Part shown: in pieces, positions 1-5,109 of the stretch
Layout: the number at the start of each line of letters is the position of its first letter
How positions within the stretch are numbered: the first letter of the stretch is position 1
Assembly (NCBI GenBank): GCA_003663055.1
Contig: QMZF01000108.1
Location: 1-5,109 of the forward strand
DNA from: Archaeoglobales archaeon
Lineage (GTDB): Archaea > Halobacteriota > Archaeoglobi > Archaeoglobales > Archaeoglobaceae
Direction: 5' to 3'
DNA length: 5,109 nucleotides
Made by a program: the position numbers and the translations under genes
The notes under the pieces: model-generated
Database searches by the model: none
What the model was told of the DNA's origin: nothing
What the model saw: the letters and a program-made list of their open reading frames with translations, nothing else

Positions 1-28
1 ATTCTATGCTTTCAGACCGAATTTAACG

Positions 29-50
29 TTTATTTTCGTGATTTATTTTT
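29..50 (+). terminator. Tandem T-rich tracts, possible U-tract terminator of an upstream gene
   Basis: Two copies of TTTATTTT lie 13 bases apart (29-36 and 42-49), with no GC-rich hairpin before them. Archaeal RNA polymerase terminates at runs of U, so these tracts could end a plus-strand gene whose last codons lie at the left edge; one open frame there stops with TAA at 24-26. Read on the other strand, the same A-rich stretch could instead be a TATA region for a minus-strand gene outside the window. The sequence cannot decide between these. Confidence 0.25.
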
Positions 51-88
51 AGTAGCTTTTAAAGCACCCTAAAAACTCAAGAGATATA

Positions 89-102
89 GAAAATGATAAA
101 TA
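89..102 (+). promoter_or_regulatory. Probable BRE/TATA promoter of the FAD-dehydrogenase gene
   Basis: GAAAAT (89-94) followed by GATAAATA (95-102) fits the archaeal purine-rich BRE plus TATA-box arrangement. Archaeal transcription usually starts about 25 bases beyond the TATA centre, which predicts a start near 123-126. That is only a few bases before the ATG at 130, so the mRNA would be leaderless or nearly so. This agrees with the absence of any GGTG-type ribosome binding site before that ATG. Confidence 0.45.
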
Positions 103-129
103 GACTTATCCAGAGCAGTCCACAAATGT

Positions 130-1560
130 ATGAAATATGACGTGATAATAATTGGAGCGGGGCCAGGCGGGCTTTTTGCGGCTTACAAGCTCGCGGGAAA
201 ACTGAAAACTGCTATTTTCGAGATGGGGAGAGATATCGATAAGCGAAAGTGTCCTAGTGATCTAGCAGAGAGTTATTGCCTTAAATGCTCTCCATGCAAC
301 ATAACCTCTGGAATTGGCGGAGCTGGAGGGCTTTCCGACGGAAAACTCAATTTTGTTAAGCCCGAATATCCTTCAAGCTATACAGTTGGCGGTGATTTTT
401 TAGGGCTTGTTGATGAAGATTACCTGCTTGAAAAGATGGATGAAGTCGATAGGATTTTCCTCCAGCACGGAGCTCCAGATGAAGTTTACGGAGATGACAA
501 TGGAAAGTTGGAGGAACTGCTCAGAAAAGCAAACGCAGCGGGTATAGAGTTTGTTCCGCTGAAACAGAGGCATGTTGGTAGCGACGAACTTCCAAAGGTG
601 ATAAAGAGTATAGAAGATTACCTAAAAGGGAATGGCGTAGAAATATTCACGAACACTATGGTTGTAGACATAAATCCCGAAGAGAAGAGAATTGTAACGC
701 AAAACGGCGAGAAGTACGGCTACAACTACTTGATAATTGGCGTTGGCAGAGGTGGTTCCGTCTGGCTTGAAAAGTGGGCAGAGATGTACGGCCTTGCAAC
801 GGGCAACAGGCCAAAGGCGATAGACGTCGGCGTTCGAGTTGAAGTGGCAGCATCCATCATGGAGGAAATAACGTCGATAATCTACGACCCTAAACTTAGG
901 GTCATGACCAAGAAGCACGACGATTACGTCAGGACTTTTTGCACCTGTCCACGGGGCTGGGTAATCAGAGAAGATTACGGAGACTTCTGCTTGGTAAACG
1001 GACATAGCAAGGCTAAAGAGAAGACAAACAACACGAACTTCGCACTGCTCGGCCATTATCACTTTACCGAGCCTTTTGAATATCCAAATGAGTGGGGAAG
1101 GGATTTGGCAAAGATAACAACGAAACTTGGCGGAGGAAACCCAATAGTGCAGAGATTAAAGGATTTAAGACTTGGAAGGAGGAGTACAGAAACAAGAATA
1201 AAGAACAACAGGCTCGTTCAGCCTACACTCAAGACGGCAATACCGGGAGACATAAGCCTTGCATACCCGGGAAGGGTGATCGATGACATAATAGATGCGC
1301 TTGAGCAACTTGATAGGGTCATACCAGGTGTCGCAGACGATTCAACACTCCTCTATGCCCCCGAAATTAAATTCTACTCGCTAAAGCTTGAAGTAAACTC
1401 GGAGATGGAGACGAGCGTAAAGGATGTCTACGCAATAGGAGATGGAGCTGGGATAAGCAGAGGAATAGTCGGCGCTGCTGTCACAGGGTTGATCGCAGCA
1501 GAGAGCATACTGAAGAAAGAGAGAGTTTTAGAAGTTAGAGACCAGCACTACGTAAAATAG
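130..1560 (+). CDS. FAD-dependent dehydrogenase, COG2509-like, substrate unknown
   Basis: A 476-residue soluble flavoprotein of the NAD(P)/FAD-dependent oxidoreductase fold; I see no signal peptide or membrane segment. The N-terminal beta-strand runs into the dinucleotide-binding motif GAGPGG (9-14), with the ribose-binding acidic residue at E31. A family-typical stretch, [14 protein letters not shown], lies at 61-74. A second glycine-rich strand-turn, IIGVGRGG, is at 202-209. The C-terminal FAD signature VYAIGDGAG (433-441) is followed by a glycine/alanine-rich helix. Cysteines C41, C50, C53 and C56 form a C-x8-C-x2-C-x2-C cluster, and C271/C273 form a CxCP; both could hold a metal or be redox-active. 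The physiological substrate of this family is not known to me. The ATG at 130 is the first start after the in-frame stop at 97-99, and it places the FAD motif at the very N-terminus as expected. The gene stands alone on the plus strand, convergent with the synthetase operon. Confidence 0.85.
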   Translation: MKYDVIIIGAGPGGLFAAYKLAGKLKTAIFEMGRDIDKRKCPSDLAESYCLKCSPCNITSGIGGAGGLSDGKLNFVKPEYPSSYTVGGDFLGLVDEDYLLEKMDEVDRIFLQHGAPDEVYGDDNGKLEELLRKANAAGIEFVPLKQRHVGSDELPKVIKSIEDYLKGNGVEIFTNTMVVDINPEEKRIVTQNGEKYGYNYLIIGVGRGGSVWLEKWAEMYGLATGNRPKAIDVGVRVEVAASIMEEITSIIYDPKLRVMTKKHDDYVRTFCTCPRGWVIREDYGDFCLVNGHSKAKEKTNNTNFALLGHYHFTEPFEYPNEWGRDLAKITTKLGGGNPIVQRLKDLRLGRRSTETRIKNNRLVQPTLKTAIPGDISLAYPGRVIDDIIDALEQLDRVIPGVADDSTLLYAPEIKFYSLKLEVNSEMETSVKDVYAIGDGAGISRGIVGAAVTGLIAAESILKKERVLEVRDQHYVK

Positions 1561-2557
1561 TGTCGACGTCAACGTAGCTTTCCACGAATTCTTTGAAGCG
1601 TTCAATTTTTTTCCTTCCCCTAATCCTGACTTTTCCAAATGCCCTTCCAAGTCTTTCCACAGTCGTGAGAGTGTCTTCCTTAACGAGAATAATTGGTACT
1701 CCTCTATCTTCTGCAAGCCCCACAACCGGCCTTGGCGGCTCTAAATTGCCAGTTAGGATGAGACACTTCACACCGGAGTTTATCGCAACTACGTGAAGAT
1801 CCGAGCGGTCTCCGCCGGTGATAACAGCAGCGTTTCTTGCAGCCCTGAAGTATGATGCCGCCGATTGAGGTGACATAGCTCCTATTAAGTACTGCTCAAT
1901 CAGAACACTCTCCATCGGTTCGACGATGTACTCCCCATTGAGGACTTTTCTGATTTCCTCTACATCCATTCCCGCAAGCAGTGCATCCTTCGGTAGCATT
2001 CCCACAAGATCGATACCCGCCGGTTGCAGAACGGTAGATGCTACAGCTTTCAGGTACGCTCGCTTGTAGCCCGTTATCTGGTTGAAGATTGCCATCATCT
2101 CCCCCATGATTCTCCTTGCAGAAAGCAGCCTATCAATCGTGAAATCCCCGTTGTACCTTGCTACCATTAGTATCTTCGATGAAAGCAGATTCGCTATCTC
2201 TGCATCGCTCAAACCTATAGCCTCACCTGCCGAAAAACCCATAGAGCCTTCAACAAGCACAACATCCTTTCCCTCACTAACCCTGCCGAACGCTTCTCTT
2301 ACTTTCCCCCTCAACTCTTCCCTATTCGCCAAAAGCATGAAGTCTACGTAGCTTTCAACCCTGATTGGACAAACGTCATCACTAACCTCTATTCCAAGAA
2401 CTTCAGCCATTATCTCGGCATCAGCGTCATCTTTTGTGGAAAAGGGCTTGAAATATCCGACTTCGTATCCTTTTTCCTTTATTATGAGGCCGAGAGCAAG
2501 AATTATTCCACTCTTTCCAGAATATTCCTCAAGGGAGGAAACTAGAATGTTTCTCAT
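1535..2557 (-). CDS. BioD-like P-loop plus DRTGG domain protein (stand-alone phosphotransacetylase N-terminal module)
   Basis: A 340-residue cytosolic protein in the COG0857-like group. Residues 1 to about 185 resemble the dethiobiotin-synthetase-like P-loop domain: strand ILVSS, then SGKSG (13-17), which has the GKS of a Walker A loop but Leu at position 9, where the first glycine would be. VEGS at 102-105 sits in the switch position. Residues from about 195 to 310 are a DRTGG domain: IGAMSP (225-230), TGGDRSD (247-253), LILTGN (266-271), and a conserved-looking DTLTTVER near 295-302. The tail is basic (309-321). Bacterial Pta proteins often carry this pair before a PTA catalytic domain; no such domain follows here, so phosphotransacetylase activity is not expected. 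Its ATG overlaps the synthetase stop as ATGA, so the two are translationally coupled. A regulatory or accessory role towards the synthetase is inferred, not demonstrated. Confidence 0.85.
   Translation of the reverse strand: MRNILVSSLEEYSGKSGIILALGLIIKEKGYEVGYFKPFSTKDDADAEIMAEVLGIEVSDDVCPIRVESYVDFMLLANREELRGKVREAFGRVSEGKDVVLVEGSMGFSAGEAIGLSDAEIANLLSSKILMVARYNGDFTIDRLLSARRIMGEMMAIFNQITGYKRAYLKAVASTVLQPAGIDLVGMLPKDALLAGMDVEEIRKVLNGEYIVEPMESVLIEQYLIGAMSPQSAASYFRAARNAAVITGGDRSDLHVVAINSGVKCLILTGNLEPPRPVVGLAEDRGVPIILVKEDTLTTVERLGRAFGKVRIRGRKKIERFKEFVESYVDVDTILRSAGL
1606..1612 (+). terminator. Possible U-tract terminator for the FAD-dehydrogenase gene
   Basis: A run of seven T residues, followed by a pyrimidine-rich stretch, lies 46 bases after the TAG of the FAD gene. 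A U-tract of this kind is enough to terminate archaeal RNA polymerase. It sits inside the opposite-strand coding region, where it encodes a Lys-Lys pair, so it may simply be coding sequence. If used, the FAD transcript would carry about 70 bases or more antisense to the DRTGG gene. Confidence 0.3.
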
Positions 2558-4533
2558 GCTTTACCACCTCTATAAGTAATTTTGAAGTCAAGAGCGTAAC
2601 ACCCATCCTCAAAAACCCTAAGCGGGTTAATTTCCATTTCCATTATCTTAGGAAATTCAACGCTGAGCTGAGATATTCTCATGATTACGTCGGCTATAGC
2701 GTCTATATCGCAAGGCTTTTCACCCCTCACACCCCTTAACAGTCTGTAGGACTTAATCTCCCTTATCATTTCGTATGCGTCGTTTTCAGTAATGGGGGCG
2801 ATTCTGAAGGTAACATCCCTGAAAACCTCCACGTATATCCCACCAAGGCCAAACATCAGCATCGGTCCAAAACTCGGATCTCTCTTCATCCCGACGATGA
2901 CTTCCTTCCCACCCTTTACCATCTGCTGGATCAAAATGCCATCTATCCTCACATCTCCGAGCATTTCGGCCCTCGTGACTATTTCTATAAATGCCGCCCT
3001 TACTTTATCCCTCTCAACGCCGAGCTTCACACATCCCACGTCTGTCTTGTGAAGTATTTCCGGTGAGAGAACCTTCATAGCTACTGGATAGCCAATGGAA
3101 TCGGCAATTTTCACCGCTTCATCTGCTGTTTTTGCAATGCCGTAGCGTGGGACTGGAATTCCGCAAGCTCTCAGGATTTCGAAGGGCATTCTCTTCTCCA
3201 TCGCCTTCTTTATCGCCTCCCTATCAAATTCGTATGTTCTACCTCTTTTCTCCTTCCTCTTCTTTATTCTGACGTATTTGTACAGAGCAGAGATGGCTTT
3301 AACTGCTCTTACTGGATCGAAGAAGTCACTTCCATTCCAGCCCATGAAACAGGTAACCACGGGCTTTTCAGTCTTAAAATGCGATGCCCTCTCGAAGTCC
3401 ATTCTGGCTGTAGGGGCAAGAATTGCAATTATGCTCCCCACGCTACTATCGGATGCTACGCACTCCAATGTCCTAACGAACCTCTCTGCATCCGCATCGC
3501 CCAAAACGTCAACTGGATTGTAGAAGCTCGCTTCTCGCGGAAGTACTGTTCTAAGCTTTTCAATCGTTTCCTTGGAGAAGGACGCAAGCCTCAAATTCTC
3601 CTCTTCCACCGCATCTGCTGCCATAACTCCCGGTCCTCCAGAATTCGTGACTATGGCAACATCCCCATCGACATCTTGATACTTTGCGAGTAGTCTCGCG
3701 AAGTCGAACAGTTCTTCGGCTGAAGAGGCGTTTATAACGCCGGACTGATGAAAAGCTGCAACGCAAGCTTCATAGCTGCCAGCAATGCTTCCAGTGTGGC
3801 TGCTTGCTGCTCTTGCTCCCGCATCGGTCTTTCCACTCTTCAGCGCAACGACTGGCTTTATCTTGCTAAGTTCCCCCGCAACCTCCATGAACCTCCTTCC
3901 GTTCTCAATGCCTTCGAGGTAGAGCATGATCACGTCGGTGTACCTATCATTGGCAAGCATTTCCATGAAGTCCGATTCATCCAAAACCGCTTTATTGCCG
4001 AGAGAAACTATTTTGCTGAACCCCAAGCCTACAGCGTTGAAATACTCTATCACTGCCAGCACAAACGCCCCAGATTGGCTTAGGAATGCTATATTTCCGG
4101 GCTTTGGTATTGAGCTGCTGAACGTTGCATTTAGGCCGTTATGACAGTTTATTATTCCAAGGCAGTTCGGGCCGACAAGTTTTATTCCGTATTTTCTGCA
4201 TATCTCAACGAGCCTTGCTTCAAGCTTCGCTCCTTCCCTTCCAGCTTCTTTAAAGCCCGCTGAAATTACTACAACGTTCCTAACTCCCTTCCTCCCGCAC
4301 TGCTCGACGACTTCAGGAACACCCCTTGCAGGAATCGCTATAACCGCAAGCTCGACATCGGGAACTTCAAGGATTGAGGGATAGCATGGAAAACCAAGGA
4401 CTTCGCTGTAGGATGGATTTACGGCATAAACTTCTCCAACGAAGTTTTTCAGATTTCTGAGAATTGCGTTTCCGACTTTTCCCTCTTTGGGCGTTGCCCC
4501 AACAACAGCAACGCTTTTCGGTTCGAAGAGCAT
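2554..4533 (-). CDS. acdAB: ADP-forming acetyl/acyl-CoA synthetase, fused alpha-beta
   Basis: A 659-residue single-chain enzyme catalysing acyl-CoA + ADP + Pi to organic acid + ATP + CoA, an energy-conserving cytosolic step of archaeal acetate, sugar and amino-acid catabolism. The alpha part (about 1-420) starts with a CoA-binding Rossmann domain (VAVVGA at 8-13), then GPNC (121-124), LSQSGA (151-156) and the phosphohistidine segment ASSHTGS with H246. E207 in LYLEG probably supports that histidine. NSGGPG (297-302) and MGW (397-399) are family landmarks. A basic linker (about 422-432) joins the beta ATP-grasp part (about 440-659). That part has K487, the swinging-loop ILHKTDVG with H495, FGLGG (561-565), and MEINPL with E634 and N636 for Mg-ATP. 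All key residues are present, so it should be active. There is no GNAT domain, which argues against a Pat-type acetyltransferase. An in-frame TGA directly before the ATG rules out a longer protein. Acetate versus branched or aryl acid preference cannot be read from the sequence. Confidence 0.93.
   Translation of the reverse strand: MLFEPKSVAVVGATPKEGKVGNAILRNLKNFVGEVYAVNPSYSEVLGFPCYPSILEVPDVELAVIAIPARGVPEVVEQCGRKGVRNVVVISAGFKEAGREGAKLEARLVEICRKYGIKLVGPNCLGIINCHNGLNATFSSSIPKPGNIAFLSQSGAFVLAVIEYFNAVGLGFSKIVSLGNKAVLDESDFMEMLANDRYTDVIMLYLEGIENGRRFMEVAGELSKIKPVVALKSGKTDAGARAASSHTGSIAGSYEACVAAFHQSGVINASSAEELFDFARLLAKYQDVDGDVAIVTNSGGPGVMAADAVEEENLRLASFSKETIEKLRTVLPREASFYNPVDVLGDADAERFVRTLECVASDSSVGSIIAILAPTARMDFERASHFKTEKPVVTCFMGWNGSDFFDPVRAVKAISALYKYVRIKKRKEKRGRTYEFDREAIKKAMEKRMPFEILRACGIPVPRYGIAKTADEAVKIADSIGYPVAMKVLSPEILHKTDVGCVKLGVERDKVRAAFIEIVTRAEMLGDVRIDGILIQQMVKGGKEVIVGMKRDPSFGPMLMFGLGGIYVEVFRDVTFRIAPITENDAYEMIREIKSYRLLRGVRGEKPCDIDAIADVIMRISQLSVEFPKIMEMEINPLRVFEDGCYALDFKITYRGGKA
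2563..2570 (-). promoter_or_regulatory. Strong ribosome binding site for the DRTGG gene
   Basis: On the minus strand GAGGTGGT lies five bases before the ATG at 2557. Its GAGGTG core matches the complement of the archaeal 16S 3' end (ACCUCC type). It sits within the last codons of the synthetase gene and fixes the start of the DRTGG protein at the overlapping ATGA. Confidence 0.8.
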
Positions 4534-4540
4534 TCACCCC
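4534..4540 (-). promoter_or_regulatory. GGGGTGA abutting the synthetase ATG; weak or unused ribosome binding site
   Basis: On the minus strand GGGGTGA directly touches the ATG at 4533. The sequence resembles an archaeal ribosome binding site, but zero spacing is too close for normal use. The TGA within it is an in-frame stop that decides the start codon. With the predicted transcription start at about 4535-4537, most of the motif may not even be in the mRNA. Confidence 0.35.
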
Positions 4541-4557
4541 TACTTCTTTTACATCAT

Positions 4558-4571
4558 GCTTAAAGTTTTTG
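4558..4571 (-). promoter_or_regulatory. Probable BRE/TATA promoter of the synthetase-DRTGG operon
   Basis: On the minus strand CAAAAA (4571-4566) followed by CTTTAAGC (4565-4558) fits an A-rich BRE and a TATA-like box. Its centre lies about 28 bases before the synthetase ATG, which predicts transcription starting only 2-4 bases before that codon. Read-through from the DUF1697-like gene, 70 bases upstream, is an alternative source of transcript. Confidence 0.4.
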
Positions 4572-4589
4572 TTGGTTTAGATTTCTGGC

Positions 4590-4616
4590 AGCTAAAAGCT
4601 CGATTAATTTTTAGCT
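4590..4616 (-). repeat. 8-bp inverted repeat spanning the stop codon of the DUF1697-like gene
   Basis: AGCTAAAA (4590-4597) and TTTTAGCT (4609-4616) are perfect inverted copies with an 11-base loop that contains the TAA stop (4606-4604). The stem is AT-rich and no U-tract follows it on the minus strand, so it is not a convincing intrinsic terminator. It could act as a weak 3' mRNA hairpin or be chance. Confidence 0.35.
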
Positions 4617-4906
4617 TTTAAAGTTCTCAAAATACCCTCAAGTGTTCTGAGAGACCTCGTTGTCACGCAAACTTTTCCAAGCCTCTTTTCCAGTACTTTT
4701 TCGATTCTCATAGCTACCTCAGCATAGTGGATGTTTCTCTTTCGAAAGACCACGTTATCCGCTTTAAAAAGGAATAAAATTTCGAGCTTATCATCTTCGA
4801 TGCTTTTCAGAATCCCACGCATTTCCTCCTTCGTTATTCGCCTTGTTGAAAACATGTTAATTCCCTTGATAAACGCAACGCCGAGCTTCCATTCCTCGCT
4901 TTTCAC
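4604..4906 (-). CDS. Short DUF1697-like protein (N-terminal half only)
   Basis: A 100-residue soluble protein without signal or membrane segment. It follows the pattern of the N-terminal half of DUF1697: a first strand ending in KGIN (14-17; GIN is the family hallmark), RRITKEEMRGIL (22-33) as the usual helix after GIN, DNVVF (50-54) where the family has a GNVVF strand, RIEKVLEK (67-74), then a VxVRT-like VCVTTRSLRTLEGIL (79-93). Full-length members are about 180 residues, and nothing downstream in any frame resembles the missing half, so this is either a compact archaeal form or a truncated one. The family has no known function. The start is GTG at 4906; the nearby ATG at 4910 is out of frame and no ribosome binding site is visible, so a leaderless transcript from the palindromic TATA at 4928-4937 is plausible. 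It diverges from rps8e. Confidence 0.7.
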   Translation of the reverse strand: MKSEEWKLGVAFIKGINMFSTRRITKEEMRGILKSIEDDKLEILFLFKADNVVFRKRNIHYAEVAMRIEKVLEKRLGKVCVTTRSLRTLEGILRTLKAKN

Positions 4907-4920
4907 GCATTCAGGCTGAC

Positions 4921-4937
4921 AAAAAAGTATTTAAATA
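4921..4937 (+). promoter_or_regulatory. Palindromic TATA promoter between rps8e and the DUF1697-like gene
   Basis: AAAAAAG (4921-4927) is a good plus-strand BRE, followed by TATTTAAATA (4928-4937), a perfect 10-bp palindrome that reads as a TATA box on both strands. In the plus direction the expected start is around 4958-4960, about 7-9 bases before the rps8e ATG. In the minus direction it is around 4906-4908, exactly at the GTG of the DUF1697-like gene. The A-rich BRE is only on the rps8e side, so rps8e should be the stronger direction. Confidence 0.6.
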
Positions 4938-4956
4938 GCATGGAAGCTGGCGAAGT

Positions 4957-4963
4957 AGGTGGT
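4957..4963 (+). promoter_or_regulatory. Ribosome binding site of rps8e
   Basis: AGGTGGT lies upstream of the ATG at 4967; its AGGTG core ends five bases before the start codon. It repeats the form of the site before the DRTGG gene (GAGGTGGT), pointing to a shared 16S complement. Confidence 0.65.
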
Positions 4964-4966
4964 ATC

Positions 4967-5109
4967 ATGCGCTGGCAGGGTAGAAGCAGACGCTCATACA
5001 CAGGCAAGCTCCTCAAACCCTTCAGGAAGAAGAGGAAGTACGAGCTCGGGAGAGATCAGGTAGAGACGCTTATCGGAGAGAGGAAGATTAAGAAGGTTAG
5101 AGTGAGAGG
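4967..5109 (+). CDS. rps8e: 30S ribosomal protein S8e, 5' part, cut by window edge
   Basis: The first 47 codons of a lysine/arginine-rich protein beginning MRWQGRSRRSYTG and continuing KPFRKKRKYELGRD, the highly typical N-terminus of archaeal S8e. The family is about 125-130 residues, so roughly a third is present; the frame stays open to the last base. S8e is a small-subunit rRNA-binding protein found in archaea and eukaryotes but not in bacteria, so it also marks the organism as archaeal. The ATG is supported by the AGGTG ribosome binding site and by alignment of the family's usual first residues. The gene has its own promoter at 4921-4937 and is divergent from the DUF1697-like gene. Confidence 0.95.
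   Translation, partial: MRWQGRSRRSYTGKLLKPFRKKRKYELGRDQVETLIGERKIKKVRVR

Noticed and set aside
55..65. Short palindrome GCTTT-T-AAAGC
   Set aside because: Five-base arms in AT-rich DNA are expected by chance, and its placement fits neither a terminator nor a clear operator.
1..72. Possible 3' ends of an upstream plus-strand coding region
   Set aside because: Two frames are open from the edge (stops at 24-26 and 70-72), but neither stretch is long enough or recognisable enough to support a gene.
126..140. Tiny reading frame ATG TAT GAA ATA TGA overlapping the FAD gene start
   Set aside because: With four codons and no ribosome binding site it looks like chance, although it would lie in the predicted short leader.
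622..1062. 146-codon open frame on the minus strand
   Set aside because: It lies wholly inside the FAD-dehydrogenase gene, has a low-complexity, family-less translation and no start signals; it is a shadow of the real gene.
3748..4083. 111-codon open frame on the plus strand
   Set aside because: It is antisense to the alpha domain of the synthetase, Cys/Ser-rich with no recognisable motif and no ribosome binding site.
2554..4533. Reading the large gene as a Pat-type protein lysine acetyltransferase or as succinyl-CoA synthetase
   Set aside because: There is no GNAT domain, both catalytic histidines (H246, H495) and ATP-grasp residues are present, and the alpha-then-beta fusion order is that of ADP-forming acyl-CoA synthetases.

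Overview
The window looks like chromosomal DNA from a thermophilic euryarchaeon, most plausibly a member of the Archaeoglobales. It carries an archaeal/eukaryotic-type ribosomal protein (S8e), a fused alpha-beta ADP-forming acyl-CoA synthetase, a stand-alone BioD-like/DRTGG protein, TATA/BRE-type promoters and purine-rich GGTG-type ribosome binding sites. The lineage is inferred from gene content and style; no 16S or other marker is present to prove it. I see no mobile element, CRISPR array, tRNA or rRNA, and base and codon use look even throughout.

Layout. Positions 1-129 are AT-rich non-coding DNA with tandem T-tracts and a likely promoter. Positions 130-1560 (+) encode a COG2509-type FAD-dependent dehydrogenase with an N-terminal cysteine cluster. 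Facing it is a minus-strand pair. The first gene (4533-2554) is a fused ADP-forming acetyl/acyl-CoA synthetase. The second (2557-1535) is a P-loop (BioD-like) plus DRTGG protein. The two share an ATGA stop/start overlap and are surely co-transcribed. The 3' end of the second gene runs 26 bases into the 3' end of the FAD gene on the other strand. Further right, 4906-4604 (-) encodes a 100-residue protein matching only the N-terminal half of the DUF1697 family. It diverges from rps8e, which starts at 4967 (+) and is cut by the window edge. These last two are separated by 60 bases containing a perfectly palindromic TATA box.

How the genes work together. The synthetase makes ATP from acyl-CoA, ADP and phosphate, the usual archaeal way of ending acetate- or organic-acid-forming catabolism. 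Its partner has the same module order (P-loop then DRTGG) as the non-catalytic N-terminal part of many bacterial phosphotransacetylases, without the catalytic domain. It is therefore a candidate regulator or accessory subunit of the synthetase; this is inference, not shown. The FAD protein, the DUF1697-like protein and S8e have no evident functional link to that operon.

The least explained items are the stand-alone DRTGG partner, the half-length DUF1697 protein sharing a promoter region with a ribosomal protein gene, and the cysteine-rich FAD enzyme of unknown substrate. Nothing here is clearly a wholly new system.
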